This document shows, piece after piece, positions 44,207 to 54,819 of a stretch of DNA of 64,000 nt. The position numbers and the translations under genes were made by a program. Position 1 is the first letter of the stretch. Every line of letters starts with the position of its first letter. A model generated the notes under the pieces. That model was not told the DNA's origin, ran no database searches, and saw nothing but the letters and a program-made list of their open reading frames with translations. This DNA comes from Skeletonema tropicum (lineage: Eukaryota; Bacillariophyta; Thalassiosirophyceae; Thalassiosirales; Thalassiosiraceae), in contig CM074138.1 of assembly GCA_037178625.1 (NCBI GenBank), positions 1-64,000 of the forward strand, written 5' to 3'.

Positions 44207-45544
44207 CTAGCCCGGACTACTACTACCACACTCCTCATCATCCTCCTCTTCCTCTTGACGCTGCTTCAACTTGAACGAATTCCAAATCTCCAAACACTTC
44301 TTATACTTGGATCCATCCACAACATCCCTCCCATCCTCCAATATATTCCCCGCTATCAAATAATCCGTCTTGCTCGATACAGACGTGGTGACTCTTCCAC
44401 CCAAAATCTTGATCATGTCGGTAGCATTGTCTCGTGATAATTCGACATTGGTCGTCACACCATGAACAACATCAACATCATCGCTGTCATTATTACTGAC
44501 GGCGGCAGTGTCATAGCGTCGATTGCGGTAATAATCCGCCTTGGAGGGTGAGGCGACACTCACTTGAGCGTTGGTGAGACGGGTCACGTCATCATTGGTG
44601 GATAGAATTCCACTGAAGCAGAATGTGAGCCCGGTGAGGCAGTGGGGTGTCATTGTTGTTGTGTCTTCGAGTGAGGTGAAGAATAAGCTTGAGCGTGAGC
44701 TTGAGCTGCCTCCGTTGCTGTTGTTGTCCATTACAGGCAGTGCTAGTGTGGATTGAATGTGCACAGCTTCTCGAACACTGTTGGTAGGAATGATGTGCTC
44801 CAATAGCTGTGAGGATGGCGGATGAAATTTCGGTGGGGACAAGAACAATAATTCAGTCGATGAAGATGATTTGAATTTGGTGGTGCGTTTCATGTTATTA
44901 TTGACTGGCATTATTATTTCTTTCGATGCTTGCTGATTCTGTTTCTGTTTGGCTGGTTGTATTTGTGGTTGGATACTAATATTATTAGTAGTATTCAAAG
45001 AAGGTGGCTTTGTATTTTTTTTGACAGCCTTGGCCTTCGCCTTGGATGATTTGAATTTCGTAGACGGCTCTTCTTCACCATCGTTGTCTGGTGGTGAATC
45101 TTGATAGTCGTCCTCGCTATCGTCATGATCATCGTCATCTGAATCAATGATTATTTTGCGCCGATTCTTATTTTCCCTGTTACTATTAATAATATTATTT
45201 GTGGACTTGTTGGCCGCCATCGCCACCGCATTGCTCCTTCCTTTTCGCTTCTTGGTCACTTCTTTGGCGTCTTCCATATCGGTATCGCTATCGTCAACAT
45301 CGATGGCCGAACTATCACGTTCACGTTCACGTTCACGCGCAGCTGATTGCTTGTCTTTGACTTTTTGCTTCGCAGGGCCAGCAGCGGCGGCGGCGGTTAC
45401 TTTGCTGGATTTTTTGGATGACACAGCTTTTGTTGCTTTGTTGTTGGCGGCTGACGAAGGGGCAGAAGAGGCGCCGCTCTTCTTTTTGGCACCGCTGCCG
45501 CTGGCTTTCGCTTTGGGCTTGCCGAAGAAATTACGAATGTCCAT
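44207..45544 (-). CDS. Truncated RFC1 copy 1: N-terminus plus BRCT domain only
   Basis: 445 residues, almost identical to RFC1 residues 1-440: same MDIRNFFGKP start, basic/acidic linkers and whole BRCT domain. It then lacks seven residues present in RFC1 (after the EEEE run) and ends in a new tail GSSSPG and TAG. The AAA+ ATPase part is absent. It differs from RFC1 by very few codons (for example Ser to Leu before FFTS), so it is the copy closest to the parent. It has the RFC1 upstream region, so it could be transcribed. If made, it might bind PCNA and DNA ends without loading clamps; that is inference. Confidence 0.75.
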   Translation of the reverse strand: MDIRNFFGKPKAKASGSGAKKKSGASSAPSSAANNKATKAVSSKKSSKVTAAAAAGPAKQKVKDKQSAARERERERDSSAIDVDDSDTDMEDAKEVTKKRKGRSNAVAMAANKSTNNIINSNRENKNRRKIIIDSDDDDHDDSEDDYQDSPPDNDGEEEPSTKFKSSKAKAKAVKKNTKPPSLNTTNNISIQPQIQPAKQKQNQQASKEIIMPVNNNMKRTTKFKSSSSTELLFLSPPKFHPPSSQLLEHIIPTNSVREAVHIQSTLALPVMDNNSNGGSSSSRSSLFFTSLEDTTTMTPHCLTGLTFCFSGILSTNDDVTRLTNAQVSVASPSKADYYRNRRYDTAAVSNNDSDDVDVVHGVTTNVELSRDNATDMIKILGGRVTTSVSSKTDYLIAGNILEDGRDVVDGSKYKKCLEIWNSFKLKQRQEEEEDDEECGSSSPG

Positions 45545-47512
45545 CTATTGTGTTGTGATATTATATTATATTATGGTGCTGTGCTAATAAGTAGCGTAGG
45601 GTGTATCATGTATCATGTACATGTACATAATAATATCATGTCCGTGTACTCTCTCTCGTCATTGATGATGATGGCTCACGTAACTTCCATGAAACTCCAG
45701 CCATTGCCGGCCGGCGCTGGTGTCTTTACTGGTGCCGGGAGTTTGTCAATCTCTGTGGCGTCATTCAGTTCTTAGCAAGCGGCACTGCTGTCGCATCAAA
45801 AAGTCATCAACAACAGCTCAAGCAGCTCAAGCAGCTCAAGCAGCTAGCTCAAAACTGACAATGGCCGTATCTTTCCTCCTAGCGGGTCAATGACGGCGAT
45901 AGGTGGCGTTTTGGAAAGCCCTTGAGCAGGTCTATCGATTAGGCGTGTAATGAACTCGATTCGACGACTTTTATTCATTCGTCTCGGTTAAAAACGGGTC
46001 GAGAATGTGATCGGTAGGGCCAGATCCGGCTCTGTTTCTCTAGATTTCCAGAGCCGAGATCCAAATTTGATCAAAATACGTTATGACAACCGTTGTAAAG
46101 CTCTTGTCAAGCTGAATCGATTAGTACCATCATTGCATAATAATCAAAATAATAATCACTGCTCGGCCGAGGGCCTCGCAAAAGAGACACTTGTAGACGA
46201 TCACGATCAGCCTCTTCCAGACGATCGGTACACGTCGAATATCCAAAAAGATACTTTGACTGCAATGCCACTAAAATCCACAATAAACGGTGCTCAGGGA
46301 GGGGTCACACTCGCAAATACACTTCTTGCAATGGGGTTTTATCAATGAATAAATACTTCAGGTGCGGCGTGATCCAAGACGCTGAGCATAGGCATAGATC
46401 AGCCTCATCATGACAGTCGGTACAACATGTATGTACCGTCCAATAAATGACGACTCTATCTCCCAACATTGTTACTACTCCTATTGTACTTCCTATCCAA
46501 TTTAACATCAACTGGCCTTCCGCTCGGTATGTTGTTATCTTCCTCCACACATCACCCAACCACAAGCAACAGCACATCACCCAACCTCATCATAATCATC
46601 TACAATCCTCCTCCTCCACCCAACCACAAGCAGTATCGTCAACTCCTCCGCATCATCCTGTTGCTTGTGGTTGGTGGTGGTGGAGGGTTGCGGTGGTGGA
46701 GGGTTGCGGTGGTGGAGGATGGTATGTATTGATAATGAATACAACAATCCACCTACACCACCAACCACAAGCAGCAACAACGTCCTCCTCCTCCTCCACC
46801 ACCACTGCTACTCCCAACGTCGGCGGGCACTGATGCTGCCGCTGCTTGTGGATGGTGGAGGGATACACAACAACCATCATTGCCGAGCGTAGCCGAGGTA
46901 AGTTGAGTTGATGATATAAGTAATGATGGCTCCGCTCGTCCATTTGATGATGTGAGGCGAGCGGCAGCGAGGCCGAGCTGTGTCTATATTATTGGATGCG
47001 CCGGTCGCAAGTGGTCTATCTTCAGAGAAGCGTCTAGACCTTCGACGTAACAATTATCAAGGACGGTGCTACTTCTAGTCATCTCACAACAATCAACCCA
47101 TCATGGACAAGCTGATCGTTGAATTGAAGCGAGTGCGAGCGGTAGCGAGGACGAGCTGCTGTGTTTATTGGAATAATCGATATCGTAGAGCTTGAAAAGA
47201 CGATTCCAATGCTCGTCTCTTTGTTGGATTTCATTTTTTTCGACTCTGGCCAGTCGATTTGGAATTTGGATCTCGACTTTGGATTGCAGGGGTCGATTTA
47301 GTCAAGTCGATTGACAAACGATCGATATTTGGCCACAATGACACCACCAATCGATAGAACGCATTGAGAGCTTTCCAAAACGACACTCATCGTCTTGATA
47401 CGACAAATACAAGCCAAGATATTAACTTTGTATTTATTTATTCATCTAGCAATGATTTGGTTGATTGTCATATATAGTCTTCAATATTATTGTACCTCCG
47501 TCATCATCGTCA
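45545..47512. repeat. Spacer B of the RFC1 array
   Basis: The first about 800 bases match the RFC1 upstream region (three AGCTCAAGC units near 45816). From about 46340 to 47280 it departs from spacers A and C: it carries a 16-bp GGTTGCGGTGGTGGAG tandem repeat (46672-46724) and a 13-bp inverted pair CCAACCACAAGCA (46620) / TGCTTGTGGTTGG (46662). GCGAGCGG-type modules lie near 46960 and 47125. No gene seen. Confidence 0.7.
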
Positions 47513-48829
47513 CTAGCCCGGACTACTACTACCACACTCCTCATCATCCTCCTCTTCCTCTTGACGCTGCTTCAACTTGAACGAATTCCAAATCTCCAAA
47601 CACTTCTTATACTTGGATCCATCCACAACATCCCTCCCATCCTCCAATATATTCCCCGCTATCAAATAATCCGTCTTGCTCGATACAGACGTGGTGACTC
47701 TTCCACCCAAAATCTTGATCATGTCGGTAGCATTGTCTCGTGATAATTCGACATTGGTCGTCACACCATGAACAACATCAACATCATCGCTGTCATTATT
47801 ACTGACGGCGGCAGTGTCATAGCGTCGATTGCGGTAATAATCCGCCTTGCAGGGTGAGGCGACACTCACTTGAGCGTTGGTGAGACGGGTCACGTCATCA
47901 TTGGTGGATAGAATTCCACTGAAGCAGAATGTGAGCCCGGTGAGGCAGTGGGGTGTCATTGTTGTTGTGTCTTCGAGTGAGGTGAAGAATAAGCTTGAGC
48001 TGCCTCCGTTGCTGTTGTTGTCCATTACAGGCAGTGCTAGTGTGGATTGAATGTGCACAGCTTCTCGAACACTGTTGGTAGGAATGATGTGCTCCAATAG
48101 CTGTGAGGATGGCGGATGAAATTTCGGTGGGGACAAGAACAATAATTCAGTCGATGAAGATGATTTGAATTTGGTGGTGCGTTTCATGTTATTATTGACT
48201 GGCATTATTATTTCTTTCGATGCTTGCTGATTCTGTTTCTGTTTGGCTGGTTGTATTTGTGGTTGGATACTAATATTATTAGTAGTATTCAAAGAAGGTG
48301 GCTTTGTATTTTTTTTGACAGCCTTGGCCTTCGCCTTGGATGATTTGAATTTCGTAGACGGCTCTTCTTCACCATCGTTGTCTGGTGGTGAATCTTGATA
48401 GTCGTCCTCGCTATCGTCATTATCATCGTCATCTGAATCAATGATTATTTTGCGCCGATTCTTATTTTCCCTGTTACTATTAATAATATTCTTTGTGGAC
48501 TTGTTGGCCGCCGCCGCATTGCTCCTTCCTTTTCGCTTCTTGGTCACTTCTTTGGCGTCTTCCATATCGGTATCGCTATCGTCAACATCGATGGCCGAAC
48601 TATCACGTTCACGTTCACGTTCACGTGCAGCTGATTGCTTGTCTTTGACTTTTTGCTTCGGAGGGCCAGCAGCGGCGGCGGCGGTTACTTTGCTGGATTT
48701 TTTGGATGACACAGCTTTTGCTTTGTTGTTGGCGGCTGACGAAGGGGCAGAAGAGGCGCCGCTCTTCTTTTTGGCACCGCTGCCACTGGCTTTCGCTTTG
48801 GGCTTGCCGAAGAAATTACGAATGTCCAT
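47513..48829 (-). CDS. Truncated RFC1 copy 2: N-terminus plus BRCT domain only
   Basis: 438 residues, with the same end as the other truncated copies (ECGSSSPG, TAG). Compared with RFC1 it has lost single or few codons at NNKA(T)K, near GRSNA and in the Ser/Arg run before FFTS, and has Gly-Pro-Pro in place of Gly-Pro-Ala and Asn for His in the acidic run. All changes in length are whole codons. One BRCT-region change, Ser to Cys (ASPCKA), is private to this copy. The ATPase part is absent. Confidence 0.75.
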   Translation of the reverse strand: MDIRNFFGKPKAKASGSGAKKKSGASSAPSSAANNKAKAVSSKKSSKVTAAAAAGPPKQKVKDKQSAARERERERDSSAIDVDDSDTDMEDAKEVTKKRKGRSNAAAANKSTKNIINSNRENKNRRKIIIDSDDDDNDDSEDDYQDSPPDNDGEEEPSTKFKSSKAKAKAVKKNTKPPSLNTTNNISIQPQIQPAKQKQNQQASKEIIMPVNNNMKRTTKFKSSSSTELLFLSPPKFHPPSSQLLEHIIPTNSVREAVHIQSTLALPVMDNNSNGGSSSLFFTSLEDTTTMTPHCLTGLTFCFSGILSTNDDVTRLTNAQVSVASPCKADYYRNRRYDTAAVSNNDSDDVDVVHGVTTNVELSRDNATDMIKILGGRVTTSVSSKTDYLIAGNILEDGRDVVDGSKYKKCLEIWNSFKLKQRQEEEEDDEECGSSSPG

Positions 48830-50701
48830 CTATTGTGTTGTGATATTATATTATATTATGGTGCTGTGCTAATAAGTAGCGTAGGGTGTATCATGTACAT
48901 AGAAGTAATAATATCATGTCCGTGTACTCTCTCTCGTCATTGATGATGATGGCTCACGTAACTTCCATGAAACTCCAGCCATTGCCGGCCGGCGCTGGTG
49001 TCTTTACTGGTGCCGGGAGTTTGTCAATCTCTGTGGCGTCATTCAGTTCTTAGCAAGCGGCACTGCTGTCGCATCAAAAAGTCATCAACAACAGCTCAAG
49101 CAGCTCAAGCAGCTAGCTCAAAACTGACAATGGCCGTATCTTTCCTCCTAGCGGGTCAATGACGGCGATAGGTGGCGTTTTGGAAAGCCCTTGAGCAGGT
49201 CTATCGATTAGGCGTGTAATGAACTCGATTCGACGACTTTTATTCATTCGTCTCGGTTAAAAACGGGTCGAGAATGTGATCGGTAGGGCCAGATCCGGCT
49301 CTGTTTCTCTAGATTTCCAGAGCCGAGATCCAAATTTGATCAAAATACGTTATGACAACCGTTGTAAAGCTCTTGTCAAGCTGAATCGATTAGTACCATC
49401 ATTGAAATCAAAATAATAATCACTGCTCGGCCGAGGGCCTCGCAAAAGAGACACTTGTAGACGATCAGCCGCTTCCAGACGATCGGTACACGTCGAATAT
49501 CCAAAAAGATACTTTAACTGCAATGCCACTAAAATCCACAATAAACGGAGCTCGGGCAGGGGCCCTCGCACGCTCCGCTGAAGACACTTCCTTTAATGCC
49601 GTAAGATCCAGATAGTTGGCACGGGTGAGATCTAAGACGCTGAGCATAGGCATAGGCATAGATCAGCCTCATCATGACAGTCGGTACATGTACCGTCCGA
49701 TCCGTCCATCTTACTATCCTTTCATCAACATTACAATATATTGAATCAACATCAACACTAACCATCCTAATACCAACCGCATCACCATCAACTACTTCCA
49801 TCATCCAACATTACATATATACTTCCATCATCCAACAGCAGCAGCAGCCTCATCATCTTGGTCGACTGCTACCACTCTGCTGCTTTTGGCGTTGTTGGCG
49901 TTGGATTGGTTGATGTTGCGAATACAGCAGCAGCAGCAGCAGCAGTCAGCCAATGAGGAGGATGGATACGACAGCAATGCCAACCACAAGCAGCAATGCC
50001 AACGATCGTCCAACCACTGCTACTCCATCCACCAGCGGCAGTATCGTCGGCAATGAGCAGCAGTGGTGGCTGGGAGAGGAGAGGGTATGTGCTGAATGCA
50101 ACAACCAACCATCATTGCCGAGGCAGTCGAGGCAAGTGGAAGATAAAAGCGAGGGTGAGCGGCAGCGGCAGCGGCAGCGAGGCCGAGCTGTGAGTATTAT
50201 TGAATAAGTACGTCGTGCCAACCTGACATGTCGTTCTTCAGCGCAGCGTTGGATGCGCCCGTGCCAACTAATAACTAATCATTGACAGTACATGGCTGAT
50301 CGTTAAAGTGCGAGCGGTAGCGAGGACGAGCTGTGATTCTTTTGTTATTGTACTACTAATCAATAGCGCTTGAAACAACGATTCGAATGGTGGTATCATT
50401 GTTTGTCGATTCCGTTCAAAATCCGAATGTGAAATGTCGATTTGGAGCTCGACATTCGGTTTCCAGAGGTCGATTTAGTTGAGAACATTGACAAACGATC
50501 GATATTTGGCCACAATGACACCACCAATCGATACAGCGCATTGAGAGCTTTCCAAAACGACACTCATCGTCTTGATACGACAAATACAAGCCAAGATATT
50601 AACTTTGTATTAATTTATTTATTTATTTATTCATCTAGCAATGATTTGGTTGATTGTCATATATAGTCTTCAATATTATTGTACCTCCGTCATCATCGTC
50701 A
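48830..50701. repeat. Spacer C of the RFC1 array, near-identical to spacer A
   Basis: RFC1 upstream region with two AGCTCAAGC units (near 49094), then about 1.3 kb matching spacer A. No gene seen. Confidence 0.75.
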
Positions 50702-52024
50702 CTAGCCCGGACTACTACTACCACACTCCTCATCATCCTCCTCTTCCTCTTGACGCTGCTTCAACTTGAACGAATTCCAAATCTCCAAACACTTCTTATA
50801 CTTGGATCCATCCACAACATCCCTCCCATCCTCCAATATATTCCCCGCTATCAAATAATCCGTCTTGCTCGATACAGACGTGGTGACTCTTCCACCCAAA
50901 ATCTTGATCATGTCGGTAGCATTGTCTCGTGATAATTCGACATTGGTCGTCACACCATGAACAACATCAACATCATCGCTGTCATTATTACTGACGGCGG
51001 CAGTGTCATAGCGTCGATTGCGGTAATAATCCGCCTTGGAGGGTGAGGCGACACTCACTTGAGCGTTGGTGAGACGGGTCACGTCATCATTGGTGGATAG
51101 AATTCCACTGAAGCAGAATGTGAGCCCGGTGAGGCAGTGGGGTGTCATTGTTGTTGTGTCTTCGAGTGAGGTGAAGAATAAGCTTGAGCTGCCTCCGTTG
51201 CTGTTGTTGTCCATTACAGGCAGTGCTAGTGTGGATTGAATGTGCACAGCTTCTCGAACACTGTTGGTAGGAATGATGTGCTCCAATAGCTGTGAGGATG
51301 GCGGATGAAATTTCGGTGGGGACAAGAACAATAATTCAGTCGATGAAGATGATTTGAATTTGGTGGTGCGTTTCATGTTATTATTGACTGGCATTATTAT
51401 TTCTTTCGATGCTTGCTGATTCTGTTTCTGTTTGGCTGGTTGTATTTGTGGTTGGATACTAATATTATTAGTAGTATTCAAAGAAGGTGGCTTTGTATTT
51501 TTTTTGACAGCCTTGGCCTTCGCCTTGGATGATTTGAATTTCGTAGACGGCTCTTCTTCACCATCGTTGTCTGGTGGTGAATCTTGATAGTCGTCCTCGC
51601 TATCGTCATTATCATCGTCATCTGAATCAATGATTATTTTGCGCCGATTCTTATTTTCCCTGTTACTATTAATAATATTCTTTGTGGACTTGTTGGCCGC
51701 CATCGCCACCGCATTGCTCCTTCCTTTTCGCTTCTTGGTCACTTCTTTGGCGTCTTCCATATCGGTATCGCTATCGTCAACATCGATGGCCGAACTATCA
51801 CGTTCACGCGCAGCTGATTGCTTGTCTTTGACTTTTTGCTTCGGAGGGCCAGCAGCAGCAGCGGCAGCGGCGGCGGCGGTTACTTTGCTGGATTTTTTGG
51901 ATGACACAGCTTTTGCTTTGTTGTTGGCGGCTGACGAAGGGGCAGAAGAGGCGCCGCTCTTCTTTTTGGCACCGCTGCCGCTGGCTTTCGCTTTGGGCTT
52001 GCCGAAGAAATTACGAATGTCCAT
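50702..52024 (-). CDS. Truncated RFC1 copy 3: N-terminus plus BRCT domain only
   Basis: 440 residues. Shares with copy 2 the lost Thr codon, Gly-Pro-Pro, Asn in the acidic run and the shortened Ser run. It is distinguished by a longer alanine run (about four extra Ala) and a shorter Arg-Glu run (ARERD). Again all indels are in frame and the tail is GSSSPG. With copies 1 and 2 it shows that the shortened ORF, not the full gene, was the unit amplified to the right of RFC1. Confidence 0.75.
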   Translation of the reverse strand: MDIRNFFGKPKAKASGSGAKKKSGASSAPSSAANNKAKAVSSKKSSKVTAAAAAAAAAGPPKQKVKDKQSAARERDSSAIDVDDSDTDMEDAKEVTKKRKGRSNAVAMAANKSTKNIINSNRENKNRRKIIIDSDDDDNDDSEDDYQDSPPDNDGEEEPSTKFKSSKAKAKAVKKNTKPPSLNTTNNISIQPQIQPAKQKQNQQASKEIIMPVNNNMKRTTKFKSSSSTELLFLSPPKFHPPSSQLLEHIIPTNSVREAVHIQSTLALPVMDNNSNGGSSSLFFTSLEDTTTMTPHCLTGLTFCFSGILSTNDDVTRLTNAQVSVASPSKADYYRNRRYDTAAVSNNDSDDVDVVHGVTTNVELSRDNATDMIKILGGRVTTSVSSKTDYLIAGNILEDGRDVVDGSKYKKCLEIWNSFKLKQRQEEEEDDEECGSSSPG

Positions 52025-53692
52025 CTATTGTGTTGTGATATTATATTATATTATGGTGCTGTGCTAATAAGTAGCGTAGGGTGTATCATGTACATAATAA
52101 TATCATGTCCGTGTACTCTCTCTCGTCATTGATGATGATGGCTCACGTAACTTCCATGAAACTCCAGCCATTGCCGGCCGGCGCTGGTGTCTTTACTGGT
52201 GCCGGGAGTTTGTCAATCTCTGTGGCGTCATTCAGTTCTTAGCAAGCGGCACTGCTGTCGCATCAAAAAGTCATCAACAACAGCTCAAGCAGCTCAAGCA
52301 GCTAGCTCAAAACTGACAATGGCCGTATCTTTCCTCCTAGCGGGTCAATGACGGCGATAGGTGGCGTTTTGGAAAGCCCTTGAGCAGGTCTATCGATTAG
52401 GCGTGTAATGAACTCGATTCGACGACTTTTATTCATTCGTCTCGGTCAAAAAAAACCTAGTTAGAAAGTGATCAGCTCGGCCATATCCGCCTTGACAGCC
52501 AGATTTTCAAAATATAGGTCCAAATAATCAAATTTGACAAATTGACCACCGTTGGAATCGTCTTCTCAAGCTGAATCGATTAGTACCAATGTATTGTTAC
52601 AATCAACATGTATAAACACTGCTCGGCCGAGGGTTTGGCGAAAGAACGACAACACTGAGAAGAAAGTAAGATCCAGACAATCGGTTCACGTGAAATCTCA
52701 AAAAGCGACCACCTTAAGGCTGTAAGATCCAATAATACGATAACGATATAAACACAGCTCAGGGAGGGGTCGCACTCGCAAATACACTTCTTGCAATGGG
52801 GTGCCATCAATGAATAAATACTTCAGGTGCGGCGTGATCCAAGACGCTGAGCATAGGCATAGATCAGCCTCATCATGACAGTCGGTACATTAGAAAGTGA
52901 TCGGTAGGGCCAGAGCCGGCGCCTCAGCCAGAATTTCAAAGCAGAATTCAAATTTTGACCAAAATACGATATGACAACCGTTGTAAAGCTCTTGTCAAGC
53001 TGAGTCGAATAGTAATAGTACCATTATTGCAATCAAAATAATAATCACTGTTCGGCCGAGGGCCGAGGGCCTCACAAAATACAGATACAGTTTCAGACGA
53101 GCAATGTGTTACATGAAAGTTGGCGTGTCGAAAATCCAAAAAAGCGACCACCTTCATCGGCAAGATCCACAATAATCACAGCTCGGGCAAGGGCCCTCGC
53201 ACGCTTCGCTGAAGACACTTCGTTTAATGCCGTAAGATCCAGACAGTTGGCACGGGTGAGATCCAAGACGCTTCGCTGAAGAACGAAGGCGTAGATCTGC
53301 CTCATCGATGGCTTCGGCACATGTACCGTCCAATGATAGTCAGGTGTACCGTCCAGTCCATCTTCCACGTGCCTCGACTCCGCTCGGCATCCGACTCCTC
53401 CTCCACCAACCAAAAGCAACACCCAACTCCTTCCAACTCCTGCTACTCCTCCAACCACAAGCAACAAACTTAATGCCAACAGCAACAGTAGCAGGAACAA
53501 CAAAGCAGCAGCAGTCTAATTGTGGTTGGAAGAGGAGGGTATGAATAAGAATAATAAACACAACCACATAATGAGCGCAGTCGAGGCAAGTGGAAGATGA
53601 GGGCAAGGGTGAGCGATAGCGAGGCCGAGCTGTGTCTATTATTGATAATACGTCGTGCCATTTGTGGTACCGACAGGCAATTATTCTCTAAG
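52025..53692. repeat. Spacer D: end of the RFC1 array
   Basis: The first about 420 bases are the RFC1 upstream region (two AGCTCAAGC units). It then becomes a mosaic of shorter, diverged pieces of the same spacer family: CAAATTTGA-type and CTCGGCCGAGGG phrases recur at 52620 and 53050, and a GCGAGG-CGAGCTGTG module lies near 53610. No gene seen. Confidence 0.65.
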
Positions 53693-54303
53693 ATGAATAG
53701 CTCAGTTCAGAACATCTGCCCCAGCTGTGGCGCCCCGACGAAAGTACCTCACACATCACATGGTGTAGGGATCCGGGTCGTTGGCGAGCCTTCGCGCAGC
53801 AGTAGAGGATCTCAGCGATTGGATGGAAGAGAATGATACGGATCCCTACTTACAACATCTTATCGAAGAGTACCTCCTTGCTCCTTGGACATGGAGAATT
53901 GGACATGTACGAATTTATTGATGGACTTCCTGCACACATTGAATTTACAGAGATACATGACACACTTGGGTGGGATAATTTCGTTGAAGGCCGTATCAGT
54001 AAGGATCTGGTCCACCTTCAAGCACAGTAGCTATCCACCATTCACACTCTCGTTCAACCTGCTTCCTGGGCTAGTGAGCTCATGAGACAACTTCTCCTTC
54101 TGACACATCAGCAATGGCTTCATCGCAATTGTACAGAGCACTACAAAGAAGACGGCAGATCTCTTCCCCAACATGAACGTATTCTTCAGAAAGTTACGAG
54201 TCTCCTCAAAACGGACGAGGATATGCTCCTGCCGCAAGGTAGGGATCTATTGCACATTGATTTCGCTCATCTGGCTGAAGGTCCAACTATAAATAGATCA
54301 TGA
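53693..54303 (+). pseudogene. Decayed C-terminal part of a retroelement ORF
   Basis: Pieces in three frames follow one another in the order of a protein tail I associate with retroelement ORFs in algae: a zinc-ribbon-like CPSCGAPTKVPHTSH (from ATG 53693), then DLSDWMEENDTDPYLQHLI in another frame, then HDTLGWDNFVEGRISKDLV, then a stop, then QWLHRNCTEHYKEDGRSLP and LLPQGRDLLHIDFAHL. The frames change at least twice. No reverse transcriptase domain is present. The family assignment is from memory of the motif order. Confidence 0.5.
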
Positions 54304-54819
54304 AAGATGAAAAGCTAGTATGGAATCAGCCATGGTAGCTCGCAGAGTACACCGGGCTAGACGGAGTCGGCGTGTTCGACTACTTAATCTGCGGAACAAA
54401 CGACGTTTGCGCAACTCTGCTTTGGACACCTCGGCTCCAGTTCAGATTCAGACGACACATATGTCGATGTTGGATCAGATGACGACGATGAGGATGATGA
54501 TGACGACTCACCCTCTAGAGTGTGGAGTCCGAAAGTGATATTGCGAACCCTCCCCCAGTGCTTCAAGCTCGGTCATACTTTCCACCTCGTAGAGACTCAG
54601 AAGGTAGCATTCGTTTTCGACGCAGACGACGACGATCGTAATATGGTGCTGTAAGTTGTGTCAAAAATGACCCAACTCCCCAGGAAGTGAGACTTCTTGG
54701 ATGATGGTAACATTACCGTTGCGGTTTCCCGGAGCCTAAGAAACACAAAAGAGATGTGAACTTGTCTAGATTATAGAGAGTAATTTTCTAACAAAGCTTT
54801 AAGCTCTAAAGCTATGTAT
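54304..54819. other. Intergenic stretch, no gene seen
   Basis: A short Arg-rich open frame (54320-54538) has no recognisable features and may be more of the decayed retroelement. Confidence 0.45.
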
